Assembly: GCF_003428335.1 (NCBI RefSeq)
Contig: NZ_CP031704.1
Location: forward strand, 2,294,001-2,358,000
Length of the DNA: 64,000 nt
Direction of reading: 5' to 3'
From: Solimonas sp. K1W22B-7
GTDB taxonomy: Bacteria; Pseudomonadota; Gammaproteobacteria; Nevskiales; Nevskiaceae
Part shown: one piece after another, positions 47,683 to 56,804 of the stretch
How the letters are laid out: each line of letters begins with the position of its first letter
Numbering within the stretch: position 1 is the first letter of the stretch
Program-made: the position numbers and the translations under genes
Notes under the pieces: model-generated
Databases searched by the model: none
Told to the model about the DNA's origin: nothing
What the model saw: only the letters and a program-made list of their open reading frames with translations

Positions 47683-47780
47683 GCGGCAGGGGGCCTCCTG
47701 CGGGAGGCTGCGGACCCTGGTCCGGCAGGGAGAAAAGCATGCAACAATGCCGCCCCCATCGTTGCCGTAGCGCCAGAATC

Positions 47781-47963
47781 ATGGACAAGCGTCTGCTCGA
47801 CATACTCGTCTGCCCCGTGAGCCAGGGGGCCCTGGAATGGCGCCCGGAGCGGCAGGAACTCTGGAGCCGTGCCTCGCGCCTGGCCTATCCGGTGCGTGAC
47901 GGCATTCCCGTCATGCTCGAAGAGGAGGCCCGCGAACTGAGCGAGGCCGAGCTCGAGGCATGA
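47781..47963 (+). CDS. ycaR: Trm112/YcaR-like small protein lacking zinc cysteines
   Basis: This 60-aa protein aligns with E. coli YcaR ([28 protein letters not shown]). The usual zinc-binding cysteines are mostly lost: the CPxC motif is CPVS, and the second cysteine region (ELICK in E. coli) reads ELWSR. One cysteine (C11) remains. Trm112 proteins bind methyltransferases; YcaR's partner is not established. It sits between lpxK and kdsB as in E. coli, and its stop overlaps the kdsB ATG (ATGA). Confidence 0.85.
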   Translation: MDKRLLDILVCPVSQGALEWRPERQELWSRASRLAYPVRDGIPVMLEEEARELSEAELEA

Positions 47964-48724
47964 AGCCCTTCAAGGTGGTGATTCCCGCGCGCCTGGGCTC
48001 CACGCGCCTGCCCAACAAGGTGCTGCGCGACGTGCACGGCAAGCCGGTGCTGCGCCATGTCTGGGAAGCGGCGCGCAAGAGCGGTGCCGAGGAAGTGATC
48101 GTCGCCACCGATTCGGAGCAGGTGCTGCAGGCCTGCCGCGGCTTCGGCGCCGATGCACGGTTGACCGCCGCCACGCACAACTCCGGCACCGATCGCATCA
48201 ACGAAATCGCCCGCGGTGCCGGCTGGGCCGCCGACACGGTGGTGGTGAACCTGCAGGGCGACGAGCCGCTGATGCCGGTGGAACTGGTGCGCCAGGCGGC
48301 GCAGCTGCTGACCGAGGACAGCGAGGCACACATTGCATCGCTATGCCATCCGCTGCATGTGCTCGAAGACTGGCTCAATCCCAATGTCGTCAAGCTGGTG
48401 ATGGACCGCCGCGGCTACGCGTTGTACTTCTCGCGCGCGCCGATTCCCTGGAAGCGCGACGGCTCCAGCCGCGAGCAGCCGCGCATGCCGGAGGGCCTGG
48501 CCTTCCGCCATATCGGCCTCTACGCCTACCGCGTGGCGGCGCTGGCCGAGTTCAGCCAGCTGCCGCCGGCGCCGCTGGAAGACTGCGAAGCGCTGGAGCA
48601 ACTGCGCGCGCTGACGCATGGCTTCCGCATCAAGATGGGCGTCACCGACAACCCGCCGCCGCGTGGCGTGGACACCGAGGAAGACCTGCAGGCGGTGATC
48701 GCTCTGCTGAAACCCTCGCGTTGA
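47960..48724 (+). CDS. kdsB: CMP-KDO synthetase (3-deoxy-manno-octulosonate cytidylyltransferase)
   Basis: This 254-aa enzyme activates KDO with CTP for LPS core synthesis. The N-terminal signature is [15 protein letters not shown], followed by [11 protein letters not shown] and [11 protein letters not shown]. The C-terminal [16 protein letters not shown] is diagnostic. Last gene of the msbA-lpxK-ycaR-kdsB block, followed by a terminator. Confidence 0.96.
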   Translation: MKPFKVVIPARLGSTRLPNKVLRDVHGKPVLRHVWEAARKSGAEEVIVATDSEQVLQACRGFGADARLTAATHNSGTDRINEIARGAGWAADTVVVNLQGDEPLMPVELVRQAAQLLTEDSEAHIASLCHPLHVLEDWLNPNVVKLVMDRRGYALYFSRAPIPWKRDGSSREQPRMPEGLAFRHIGLYAYRVAALAEFSQLPPAPLEDCEALEQLRALTHGFRIKMGVTDNPPPRGVDTEEDLQAVIALLKPSR

Positions 48725-48738
48725 ATCATCCGCGCAAC

Positions 48739-48766
48739 AAAAAAGGCTCCTTGCGGAGCCTTTTTT
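48739..48766. terminator. Bidirectional terminator between kdsB and ugd
   Basis: AACAAAAAAGGCTCC, a short loop and GGAGCCTTTTTTG form a stem with A and T tracts on both sides, so it can end both convergent operons. Confidence 0.93.
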
Positions 48767-48780
48767 GTTGATGCGTAGCC

Positions 48781-50118
48781 TCAGGGCACAGTCGGCTGGC
48801 GGCCGATGCTGTAGTAGGTAAAGCCCAGGCGCTTGAGCAGCTGCGGATCGTACAGGTTGCGGCCATCGAAGATCGTCGGCTGCTTGAGCTGCTTGGCCAG
48901 GCGCTCGAAGTTCGGGCTGCGGAACTGCTTCCACTCGGTGACGATCGCCAGCACGTCGGCGCCATCGCAGGCGGCCTCGGCGCTGTCGCAGAGCATCAGG
49001 TCGGCGCGTTCGCCGTAGATCTTGCGGGTCTCGTGCATCGCCACCGGATCGAAGGCACGGACCTTGGCGCCGGCCTCCCACAGCGACTCCATCAGCACGC
49101 GGCTGGAAGCTTCGCGCATGTCGTCGGTGTTGGGCTTGAAGGCCAGGCCCCAGAGAGCGATGGTACGCCCCTTGAGATCGCCGCCGAAATGGCTGCGGAT
49201 GCGCTCGAACAGCACGCGCTTCTGGCGCTCGTTGACGTCTTCCACCGCGGCCAGCAGCGCCGCCATGTGGCCCGACTCCGCGGCGGTATGCACCAGCGCC
49301 TTGACGTCCTTGGGGAAGCAGGAGCCGCCGTAGCCGCAGCCCGGATAGATGAAGTGATAGCCGATGCGCGGATCCGAGCCGATGCCGATGCGCACCTTCT
49401 CGATGTCGGCGCCGACCTTCTCGGCGACATTGGCCAGCTCGTTCATGAAGCTGATCTTGGTCGCCAGCATTGCGTTGGCGGCGTACTTGGTCAGCTCCGA
49501 GGAGCGCACGTCCATCACCACGATGCGGTCGTGGTTGTGGTTGAACGGCGCATAAAGCGCGCGCATCAGTTCGGCCGTGCGCGGGTTGTCGGTGCCGATG
49601 ACGATGCGGTCCGGCTTGGTGAAGTCCGGGATCGCCGCGCCTTCCTTGAGGAACTCGGGGTTGGAGACGATATCGAACTCGGCGGGCTCGCCGCCGCGCT
49701 TCTGCAGTGCCGCGCGCACCGCGTCACGCACCTTGTCGGCGGTGCCCACCGGCACGGTCGACTTGGTGATGACGATGCGATAGTCGTTCATCAGGCGGCC
49801 GATGGTGTCGGCCACCTGCAGTACGTACTTCAGGTCGGCGGAGCCGTCCTCGCCCGGGGGCGTGCCCACGGCGATGAACTGGAACAGGCCGTGGCGGACG
49901 CCTTCCTCGGCATCCGTGGTGAAGCGCAGGCGGCCTTCCTGGAAGTTGGCCTTGACGATCTGGTCCAGGCCCGGCTCGTAGAACGGCACTTCGCCGCGCG
50001 ACAGGGTCTCGATGCGCTTGGCGTCGACATCGACGCAGACGACGGTGTTGCCGGCATCGGCGAAGCAGGCGGCGGTGACGAGCCCGACGTAGCCCGAGCC
50101 GAAAATGGTGATATCCAT
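48781..50118 (-). CDS. ugd: UDP-glucose 6-dehydrogenase
   Basis: This 445-aa enzyme oxidises UDP-glucose to UDP-glucuronate for polysaccharide synthesis. The NAD motif is FGSGYVG (6-12), the catalytic loop [12 protein letters not shown] (C267) and the C-terminal domain [12 protein letters not shown] 50118 lies 9 bp after the rne stop, and a TTG 9 bp further upstream is a less likely start. Coupling to rne is unusual; no other polysaccharide gene is nearby. Confidence 0.95.
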   Translation of the reverse strand: MDITIFGSGYVGLVTAACFADAGNTVVCVDVDAKRIETLSRGEVPFYEPGLDQIVKANFQEGRLRFTTDAEEGVRHGLFQFIAVGTPPGEDGSADLKYVLQVADTIGRLMNDYRIVITKSTVPVGTADKVRDAVRAALQKRGGEPAEFDIVSNPEFLKEGAAIPDFTKPDRIVIGTDNPRTAELMRALYAPFNHNHDRIVVMDVRSSELTKYAANAMLATKISFMNELANVAEKVGADIEKVRIGIGSDPRIGYHFIYPGCGYGGSCFPKDVKALVHTAAESGHMAALLAAVEDVNERQKRVLFERIRSHFGGDLKGRTIALWGLAFKPNTDDMREASSRVLMESLWEAGAKVRAFDPVAMHETRKIYGERADLMLCDSAEAACDGADVLAIVTEWKQFRSPNFERLAKQLKQPTIFDGRNLYDPQLLKRLGFTYYSIGRQPTVP

Positions 50119-50127
50119 GGATTGCAA

Positions 50128-53118
50128 TCAGGAGTGGGTGGTGTCTGGCTTCTGTTCGCCGGACGTTTCTGTCTCGGCCGCTGCGGGGGCAGGCTCTTCG
50201 AACAGCTTGAAGTAGTCGGAGGCCGGGGCGCTGGCGCGGAACTTCCGCGCGCTTTCTTCCGCTTCGGCGACATCTTCGGGGCTGTCCATTGCAACCGTTT
50301 GAACCTCTTCCTCGGCCTCGGCCGCCGGAGCGGAGGCCGCGGCTTCGGCCTCTACCGTCTCGGCGACCGCTGCGGGGGCTTCGGCGACGGGGGCTGCAGT
50401 AACAGGTGTTTCGACAACAGGTGTTTCGACAACAGGGGCTTCGGCCACAGGCTCGGGCTGCGCAGCGACGAAGGCGGGGGCCGCCACCGGTGCTGCCGTC
50501 TCGGCGGGCGGGGCCGGCGATTCGTCCTGTGCCTCGACCGGCGCCTGCGTCTCGACCGGCGTGGCCTGTACCTCTGCCACCGCGGTGGCGTCGCTCTCGG
50601 CCTCGGCCTCCGGCGCGGGCTCGATGGCGGAGGAGATCGTCACTTCGCCGCTGTCGCCGGCCGGGGCCTGGACAGCTTCGTTAGCGGGTTCCGCTGCCGG
50701 GATGTCGCTGGAGGCCACGCCGCCGGACAGGACATCGTCCTCGGTCAGCGCGACCACGCCGCCGGCGGCTGCCGGCAGCTGGCCTTCGCCACGGCCTTCA
50801 CCACCACGGCCGCGGTTACGGCGGTTACGGCGGCCGCGCAGGCTGCGTCCACCCGGCGCATGACCCTCTGTGCCTTCCGGCTCCAGGCCTGCGGCCTCGG
50901 CGGCCAGTTCGGCGGCAGCTCCTTCGGCGGTCAGCGGCAGCTGCTCCGTCTGCTGCGGACGCTCCGGGCGGCCGTCGCGGCGCTGCTGGCCATCACGGCC
51001 CTGGCGCTGCGGATTCTGCTGCTGACGGTCCTGCTGCTGGCCGTCGCGACCCTTCTGCTGGTTCTGCTGCTGGCCTTCGCCGCGGTTCTGCTGCGGCTGC
51101 TGGCCATCGCGGCGCGGCGGGTTCTGCTGGCCGTCGCGGTTCTTCTGCGGCGGGTTCTGCTGCTGGCCGTCGCGATTCTTCTGCTGCTGCGGATTCTGTT
51201 GCTGGCCATCGCGGCGCGGGCCCTGCTGGCCGTCACGGCGCTGCTGGCCCTGCTGCTGGCCGCGGTTCTGGTCGCGATTCTGGTCACGGCCACGCTCGCC
51301 ACGCTCACCGCGGTTGTTGCCGCCACGACCGTCGCGGCGCTGCTCGTCGCGGCGGCGCTGGTCCTGCGGAGCCTTGGCCGGAGGGGCCTCGGTGACCGGC
51401 TGGGCGCCGAAGCCGAGCCAGCGCATCAGGCGGGTCCAGACCGACTCGGTGGGCACCGCAACCATCTGCACCGGCGCAGGGGCGGCGACGATCTCCTGCT
51501 TGATCACGATCGGCGCCGGCGTCGCCGGCACGATCTGCTTGACCGCCGGCTCCTGCAGCGGACGCGTCGGCGCCTGCGGCTTGGCCATTTCTTCCTGGGC
51601 CGCGGCGTCGAAGTTCTGCGCCAGCACGTAGGAAATGCCGGAGTTGCCGTCCTGCGCCAGGTGATCGGCGCGCACGCGCTTGATCTCGAAGTTCGGCGTG
51701 TGCAGCGTCGGGTTCGGCACCACCGCGATGTGCACGCGGCAACGCGCCTCGATCTCGCGTACGTTGAGGCGCTTCTCGTTGAGCAGGAACGTGCCGACGT
51801 CGACCGGCACCTGGGCGATCACGCGCCCTGTGCGCTCCTTCATCGCCTCTTCTTCGATCAGTCGCAGGATCGACAGCGCCAGCGACTCGACGCTGCGGAT
51901 GTGGCCACGGCCGCTGCAGCGCGGGCAAGCCACCTGGGTATGCTCGGCCAGCGTCGGGCGCAGGCGCTGGCGCGACAGCTCCAGCAGGCCGAAGCGCGAG
52001 ATGCGGCCCAGCTGGATGCGGGCGCGGTCCATTTCGACCGCGCGCTCCAGGCGTTTCTCGACTTCCTTCTGGTTCTTGGAGCTGGCCATGTCGATGAAGT
52101 CGACGACGATCAGGCCGCCGAGATCCCGCAGGCGCAGCTGGCGGGCGATTTCCTCGGCCGCTTCCAGATTGGTATTGAACGCGGTTTCCTCGATGTCGCG
52201 TCCGCCGGTGGCCTTGGCGGAGTTGATGTCGATCGCGGTCAGGGCCTCGGTATGGTCGATCACGATCGAGCCGCCGGAGGGCAGGCGCACATTGCGTTCA
52301 TGCGCCAGTTCGATCTGGCTCTCGACCTGGAAGCGCTGGAACAGCGGGGTTTCGTCGTTGTACTGCTTGAGCTTGGGCAGGTCCTGCGGCGTCGAATACT
52401 GCAGCTGCTCGCGGGCTTCCTCGTAGATCTCGGGGTTGTCGACGATCACCTCGCCGATATCGGCGCGCAGGTAGTCGCGCAGCGCGCGCATCACGATGTT
52501 GTTTTCCTGGTAGATCAGGAAGGGCCCCTGGCGCTTGGCGGCCTCGGCGATGATCGCGTTCCAGGTGCCGACGCGGTGGTCGAGGTCCCACTGCAGTTCC
52601 TCGACCGTGCGGCCGACGCCGTTGGAGCGGATGATCAGCCCCATGCCGTCCGGCAGGTTCAGCTGGTTCAGGGCTTCCTTGGCTTCCTCGCGCTCGTCGC
52701 CGTCGGCGCGGCGCGAAATGCCGCCGGCGCGCGGATTGTTGGGCATCAGCACCAGGTAGCGGCCGGCCAGGGAGACGAACGTGGTCAGGGCCGCGCCCTT
52801 GTTGCCGCGCTCTTCCTTCTCGACCTGGACGATGATTTCCTGGCCTTCGTCGAGCTGGTCGCGCAGGTTCTTGCCGTCGCCCTTGAAATAGGAGCGGACG
52901 ATTTCCTTTACCGGCAGGAAGCCGTGGCGTTCTCCACCGTAGTCGACGAAGCAGGCTTCGAGGCTGGGCTCTACGCGGGTGATGCGGCCTTTGTAAATGT
53001 TTCCTTTCTTCTGCTCGCGGGAGGCGTGCTCGATATCAAGGTCATGCAGCTTTTGCCCGTCCACGATCGCCACGCGCAGCTCTTCGCGCTGCGTGGCATT
53101 GATCAGAATGCGTTTCAT
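50128..53118 (-). CDS. rne: Ribonuclease E
   Basis: This 996-aa endoribonuclease is the scaffold of the RNA degradosome. The catalytic half (1-520) contains the S1 domain (about 36-120), the DNase I-like site with [13 protein letters not shown] and VVDFIDMAS, and the zinc-link CPRC motif near residue 400. The C-terminal half is disordered: an Arg/Gln/Gly-rich tract of repeated RDGQQ units (about 595-730) that should bind RNA, then an Ala/Val/Glu-rich stretch of PVVETPVV-type repeats. The start ([20 protein letters not shown]) matches E. coli. Confidence 0.97.
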   Translation of the reverse strand: MKRILINATQREELRVAIVDGQKLHDLDIEHASREQKKGNIYKGRITRVEPSLEACFVDYGGERHGFLPVKEIVRSYFKGDGKNLRDQLDEGQEIIVQVEKEERGNKGAALTTFVSLAGRYLVLMPNNPRAGGISRRADGDEREEAKEALNQLNLPDGMGLIIRSNGVGRTVEELQWDLDHRVGTWNAIIAEAAKRQGPFLIYQENNIVMRALRDYLRADIGEVIVDNPEIYEEAREQLQYSTPQDLPKLKQYNDETPLFQRFQVESQIELAHERNVRLPSGGSIVIDHTEALTAIDINSAKATGGRDIEETAFNTNLEAAEEIARQLRLRDLGGLIVVDFIDMASSKNQKEVEKRLERAVEMDRARIQLGRISRFGLLELSRQRLRPTLAEHTQVACPRCSGRGHIRSVESLALSILRLIEEEAMKERTGRVIAQVPVDVGTFLLNEKRLNVREIEARCRVHIAVVPNPTLHTPNFEIKRVRADHLAQDGNSGISYVLAQNFDAAAQEEMAKPQAPTRPLQEPAVKQIVPATPAPIVIKQEIVAAPAPVQMVAVPTESVWTRLMRWLGFGAQPVTEAPPAKAPQDQRRRDEQRRDGRGGNNRGERGERGRDQNRDQNRGQQQGQQRRDGQQGPRRDGQQQNPQQQKNRDGQQQNPPQKNRDGQQNPPRRDGQQPQQNRGEGQQQNQQKGRDGQQQDRQQQNPQRQGRDGQQRRDGRPERPQQTEQLPLTAEGAAAELAAEAAGLEPEGTEGHAPGGRSLRGRRNRRNRGRGGEGRGEGQLPAAAGGVVALTEDDVLSGGVASSDIPAAEPANEAVQAPAGDSGEVTISSAIEPAPEAEAESDATAVAEVQATPVETQAPVEAQDESPAPPAETAAPVAAPAFVAAQPEPVAEAPVVETPVVETPVTAAPVAEAPAAVAETVEAEAAASAPAAEAEEEVQTVAMDSPEDVAEAEESARKFRASAPASDYFKLFEEPAPAAAETETSGEQKPDTTHS

Positions 53119-53373
53119 GTTGGTCTCGTCTGGTGACGCTCGACCGCGGGGCAGGGGAGAGTTCAGTGACAGGCATTTTGCGTTGTCTTTGTAGGTCGCC
53201 CGCCCTTTGCAGGAGCGTTGGTTTTTGATGATGCCTGCGGCACTGGCGCGCCACAGACGCAAACTTGAGGCGTGCTGCGCTGCTAAGATGCGCGCTGCAA
53301 CGTCCCCTAATCGATTCCGTAACCGCCGATGCGGTAACGGAATTTTCCGCTTATTCAAACGGAATGTCGTATT
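53119..53373. promoter_or_regulatory. Divergent rne/rluC promoter and leader region
   Basis: The 255 bp between rne and rluC should hold the long rne leader. An extended -10 (TGCTAAGAT, 53281-53289) faces rluC. A near-perfect palindrome lies at 53314-53343: ATTCCGTAACCGC and GCGGTAACGGAAT pair at 12 of 13 positions around CGAT. In E. coli the rne leader folds and mediates autoregulation by RNase E; a similar arrangement is inferred. Confidence 0.5.
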
Positions 53374-54309
53374 TTGACACAAACCCGCCAAGAAGTGCGC
53401 AAGGTTACCGTTACCGCTGGTGAAGATGGCCAGCGGATCGATAATTTTCTTTTAAAACAACTGCCTGGCGTGCCGAAGTCGCATGTCTACCGACTCCTGC
53501 GTTCCGGCCAGGTGCGGGTGAACGGCGGGCGCGCCAAAGCCGAGCGCAAACTGGTCAAGGGCGAGGAGGTGCGCATCCCGCCGGTGCGCATGGCCGAGAA
53601 GGGTGAAACGGTTCGTCCGCCGGATGCAGTGCTGAACAAGCTGCGTGAGGCGGTGATACACGAAGATGAGCACTACTTGGCGATAAACAAGCCCGCGGGC
53701 CTGTCTGCGCACGGCGGAACCGGCGTACTTTACGGGGTGATCGAGACCGTTCGCGCCTGGGGCAAGTACGAATTCATCGAACTGGCACATCGGCTGGACC
53801 GCGACACCAGCGGTGTCCTGCTGCTGGCCAAGACCCGCCCGGCATTGCTGCGCGCCCAGCGGGCCTTCAAGAACAGCACCGCCGACAAGCGCTACTTCGC
53901 CCTGCTGGACGGCAAGTGGCGTGGCGAGGACCGTGATGTCGACGCCGCCCTGGTGCGCAACAACCTGCGCGTGGAGATCGACGAGGAAGAGGGCAAGCCC
54001 TCCATGTCGCGCTTCTCGCCCAAGGCGCGCTACCGCGACGCCACCCTGATGGAAGTGCAGATCTTTTCCGGCCGCACCCACCAGATCCGCGTGCATTCGC
54101 TGGCGCTGGGCCACCCGGTCTGCGGTGACACCAAGTACGGCGAGCGCGAGGTCAACAAGCAGTACAAGGACAGGGGCCTCAAGCGCATGTTCCTGCACTC
54201 GCATTTCCTCAAGCTGGTGGCGGACGAAGAGTTCCCCAAGCTGATCCTGAATGCGCCGATGACCGATGAGCTCAGGGATTTCCTGACGAAACTCGGGCCT
54301 GGGCGGTGA
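53374..54309 (+). CDS. rluC: 23S rRNA pseudouridine synthase RluC
   Basis: This 311-aa enzyme makes pseudouridines 955, 2504 and 2580 in 23S rRNA. It has an N-terminal S4 domain ([20 protein letters not shown]), catalytic aspartate in [14 protein letters not shown] and [12 protein letters not shown]. The likely start is TTG at 53374, giving an N-terminus that aligns with E. coli RluC; a downstream GTG ([12 protein letters not shown]) is possible. Divergent from rne as in E. coli. Its TGA overlaps the next gene's GTG. Confidence 0.93.
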   Translation: MTQTRQEVRKVTVTAGEDGQRIDNFLLKQLPGVPKSHVYRLLRSGQVRVNGGRAKAERKLVKGEEVRIPPVRMAEKGETVRPPDAVLNKLREAVIHEDEHYLAINKPAGLSAHGGTGVLYGVIETVRAWGKYEFIELAHRLDRDTSGVLLLAKTRPALLRAQRAFKNSTADKRYFALLDGKWRGEDRDVDAALVRNNLRVEIDEEEGKPSMSRFSPKARYRDATLMEVQIFSGRTHQIRVHSLALGHPVCGDTKYGEREVNKQYKDRGLKRMFLHSHFLKLVADEEFPKLILNAPMTDELRDFLTKLGPGR

Positions 54310-55019
54310 GTGCAGCGGCTGCCGCCGGAGTTCGGCCACAGCTGCTGATCTTTGACTGGGACGGGACCCTTGCCGACTCGGCCGCCGCCATCGTGCAGAC
54401 CATGCAGGTGGCGATTCGGGCGTTGTCGTTGCCGACGCGTGACGACAAGACCATCCGCGAGTTGATCGGCCTGGGCATGAACGACGTGCTCACGCGCCTC
54501 TTTCCCGAACTGGAGCTCGACGCACTCAAGGCCCTGCTGGAGCGCTACCGTGCGCAATGGGTGACCGAGACTGCCGAGGCGCCCCTGTTCCCGGGAGCCC
54601 TGGAGGCCCTGGAGGCCCTGCACGGGCAGGGCTACCGACTTGCGGTGGCCACCGGAAAGTCGCGCCGCGGCCTGGACCGCTCGTTGCGCCACCACGCCGA
54701 GATACGGTGTCTGCTGGTGGGTTCGCGCACCGCCGACGAAACCGCCTCCAAGCCCGACCCGCTGATGCTGCGGGAACTGCTGGAGGCCGAGGATCTGAAG
54801 GCCGATCAGGCGCTGATGATCGGCGACACTGAATACGACATGGCCATGGCCGCCGCCATCGGCATGCCGTGTGCCGGCGTGCTCTGTGGTGTGCACGATG
54901 CCGCGCGCCTGCGCCTCTTCAGCCCCGCAGTGCTGCTGGAGGACGTTTCCGGATTGCCGGCCTGGCTGACGGCATCAACTGCCGCAGAAGCAATGCTGTC
55001 CGCAAATGGACGCAAATGA
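54306..55019 (+). CDS. HAD-family phosphatase (phosphoglycolate phosphatase-like)
   Basis: This 237-aa haloacid dehalogenase-type hydrolase has motif I FDWDGTLAD (D17, D19), motif II LAVATGKSR, the motif III lysine in SKPDP and motif IV MIGDTEYDMAMA. Similar YjjG/Gph-type proteins follow rluC in many gammaproteobacteria. GTG 54306 overlaps the rluC stop. The last residues (SANGRK) and the TGA are encoded by the left arm of a repeat (54998-55081), so the C-terminus has been rewritten by the repeat. Confidence 0.9.
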   Translation: MSAAAAAGVRPQLLIFDWDGTLADSAAAIVQTMQVAIRALSLPTRDDKTIRELIGLGMNDVLTRLFPELELDALKALLERYRAQWVTETAEAPLFPGALEALEALHGQGYRLAVATGKSRRGLDRSLRHHAEIRCLLVGSRTADETASKPDPLMLRELLEAEDLKADQALMIGDTEYDMAMAAAIGMPCAGVLCGVHDAARLRLFSPAVLLEDVSGLPAWLTASTAAEAMLSANGRK

Positions 55020-55081
55020 ACGCAAATCAAGCCAGGAAGGCGCTCCAGTTCATTTGCGTTTATTCGCGTTCATTTGCGGAC
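54998..55081. repeat. 10-bp-unit palindromic repeat, copy 1
   Basis: Three 10-bp units in the left arm (CGCAAATGGA, CGCAAATGAA, CGCAAATCAA; 55001-55030), an 18-bp loop, and three inverted units in the right arm (55049-55078) are capped by GTC/GAC. It lies between the convergent HAD and maf genes and supplies the HAD stop codon. A second copy is at 57937-58010. Confidence 0.93.
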
Positions 55082-55105
55082 TGAGATTCCCGATCAGGGG
55101 CTTCT

Positions 55106-55690
55106 TCAGGGAATCGCGAACCCCGCCTCGCGCAGCAGCGCGGCGGTGCGGATCAGGGGCAGGCCGACCAGTCCGGTGGGGTCGCTGCTGCGGATTTCCT
55201 CGAACAGGCTGATCCCCAGGCCCTCGCATTTGAAGCTGCCGGCGCAGTCCAGGGCCGGCTCGGCCGCCAGGTAGCGCTCGATGGTCGGCTCGTCCAGGCG
55301 CCGGAAGCGCACCGTGGTCACGTCCAGGCCCTGCAGCAGCTTCGTGCCCTGAATCAGTGCAACGGCGGTCAGGAACTCCACGGTCTGCCCCGACAGCAGC
55401 TTCAGCTGCGCCCGCGCCCGCTCCAGGGTGCCGGGCTTGCCCAGGTGGCGCCCCTGGGTGGCGGCGGACTGGTCCGAGCCGAGAATCCAGGCCTGGGGGT
55501 GATCCTGGGCCAGGGCGCGGGCCTTGGCCACCGCCAGGCGCTGGGTCAGTTCGCGCGGGGTCTCCCCGGGCTGGGGAGTCTCGTCGACATGGGAGGGCAG
55601 GGGTTTGAAGGGCAGTTGCAGGCGCCCCAGCAGTTCCGCCCTGTAGCGCGAGCCGGAAGCAAGGATCAGCGGGGGATTGTCAGCCGGCAT
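55106..55690 (-). CDS. Maf/YceF-type nucleotide pyrophosphatase
   Basis: This 194-aa Maf-family protein of the YceF type (7-methyl-GTP pyrophosphatase) has LILASGSRYRAELL, WILGSDQSA and LGKPGTLERARAQL. The C-terminal CEGLGISLFEEIRSSDPTGLVGLPL is typical. The rne-rluC-maf-yceD-rpmF-plsX neighbourhood matches E. coli, but maf is on the strand opposite to its neighbours. Confidence 0.93.
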   Translation of the reverse strand: MPADNPPLILASGSRYRAELLGRLQLPFKPLPSHVDETPQPGETPRELTQRLAVAKARALAQDHPQAWILGSDQSAATQGRHLGKPGTLERARAQLKLLSGQTVEFLTAVALIQGTKLLQGLDVTTVRFRRLDEPTIERYLAAEPALDCAGSFKCEGLGISLFEEIRSSDPTGLVGLPLIRTAALLREAGFAIP

Positions 55691-55809
55691 TTTCCACCGG
55701 GTCGCCTTCGATCCCTGCGGGTATATCGAGATTCATGGCCCATGATAGTCGTTGGTTGCGGATCGAGCTTCGGGGGATCGAAGGCTGATCGGCGCTGGCC
55801 TGCCTGTGG

Positions 55810-55880
55810 TGCCGGCGGCTAGGACTTCACTCAACCCATGGAACAACCATGGGTTTCGCTCCAGTCCGTTGCCGCCGGCA
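55810..55880. repeat. Nested palindrome upstream of the yceD operon
   Basis: Three nested perfect stems: TGCCGGCGGC with GCCGCCGGCA (55810-55819 and 55871-55880), GGACT with AGTCC (55822-55826 and 55863-55867), and AACCCATGG with CCATGGGTT (55833-55841 and 55847-55855; loop AACAA). The layout of arms, inner stem and TCGCTCC flank resembles other palindromes in this window. Confidence 0.8.
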
Positions 55881-55965
55881 TCCTCGGCGACGGCCATCGC
55901 TCGATACCCCGGTGAAAAATGCCGGCTAACCATTGAATTCTTTGGAATATGCGCCCGTGCCCGCT

Positions 55966-55994
55966 TTGACTTTTCGAGGGGCTGTCTCTATGAT
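55966..55994 (+). promoter_or_regulatory. Sigma-70 promoter of yceD-rpmF-plsX
   Basis: TTGACT (55966-55971), a 17-bp spacer and TATGAT (55989-55994) lie 30 bp before the yceD ATG. This is the best-matching housekeeping promoter in the window. Confidence 0.8.
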
Positions 55995-56023
55995 GCGCGC
56001 CCTTTGAAGGGTAGCTCGGGACG

Positions 56024-56536
56024 ATGGCCTTGGGTATCCCCGCCAGAATACGTGTTTCCAGTACCGCCGCGCAGGCGGAGCGCTTCCATGGTGATCTGCC
56101 GCTGAAGGCGCTGCCGCGCCTGGCTGAGCTGCTGGCAGAGACGGGCGGGATGCTCGCGGTGTCGCTGCAGGCAAGCTCGCTGCAAGGCCACGTGGCCTTG
56201 CAGGGTACGCTCGGCGGCGTGCTGCCGTTGGCCTGCAAGCGTTGCGGCAAGACCTATGGCTGGCCGCTGCAGACGGAAGTCGACTGGCGACTGGTGGTGG
56301 ACGAGGCCAGCGAGCGCGCCCTGATGCAGGATTGCGAGCCGTTGCTGGTCGAGAACGACGAGTTGCAGCTGCGTGAAGCGATCGAGGACGAGATTTTGCT
56401 GTCCTTGCCGATGCTGCCGCGCTGCGAATCGTGCGAAAATGTTGTTGCGGTGCAGCCAGAGGCTGCGCCGGTGGAAGAAGAGCCTCGTCGGGAAAACCCT
56501 TTCGCGGCATTGAAGAAGCAGTTGAAGTCAGATTGA
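56024..56536 (+). CDS. yceD: YceD (DUF177) family protein
   Basis: This 170-aa DUF177 protein contains the CKRCGKTYGWPLQ and CESCENVV cysteine pairs, a central acidic strand LREAIEDEILLSLPMLP, and a basic C-terminus ENPFAALKKQLK. YceD proteins are linked to 23S rRNA or ribosome assembly and are almost always encoded just before rpmF, as here. Confidence 0.93.
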   Translation: MALGIPARIRVSSTAAQAERFHGDLPLKALPRLAELLAETGGMLAVSLQASSLQGHVALQGTLGGVLPLACKRCGKTYGWPLQTEVDWRLVVDEASERALMQDCEPLLVENDELQLREAIEDEILLSLPMLPRCESCENVVAVQPEAAPVEEEPRRENPFAALKKQLKSD

Positions 56537-56574
56537 AGTGATAGTCAGGGCGTTGTGCCCGACGGAGCAAGACA

Positions 56575-56781
56575 ATGGCAGTTTCCCAGGACAAGAAATC
56601 CCGTTCGATGCGTGGCCACCGCCACGCCCATTGGAAGAACAAGGTCAAGCCGGCTGCACTGTCGGTCGACGCCACTTCCGGTGAGACGCACCAGCGTCAC
56701 CACGTGACGGCCGACGGCTACTACCGCGGCAAGAAGGTCATCGACACGGCCGGCTCGGCCGGCGACAGCACCGAAGAGTAA
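56575..56781 (+). CDS. rpmF: 50S ribosomal protein bL32
   Basis: This 68-aa basic protein has the bL32 sequence ([40 protein letters not shown]). The cysteine-free form lacks the zinc motif found in some bL32 paralogues. It follows yceD and precedes plsX. Confidence 0.97.
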   Translation: MAVSQDKKSRSMRGHRHAHWKNKVKPAALSVDATSGETHQRHHVTADGYYRGKKVIDTAGSAGDSTEE

Positions 56782-56804
56782 GGCTGGATACCGGGCGCAT
56801 CCGC

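Larger units (their letters stand above)
55691..56023. other. 333-bp intergenic region between maf and yceD
   Basis: No gene is seen. It contains a nested palindrome (55810-55880) and the yceD-rpmF-plsX promoter (55966-55994). Confidence 0.65.

Noticed and set aside
50925-51345. Possible CRISPR-like or tandem DNA repeat within rne
   Set aside because: The repetition is at codon level (RDGQQ units), irregular in length and in frame with RNase E; it is a protein low-complexity tract.
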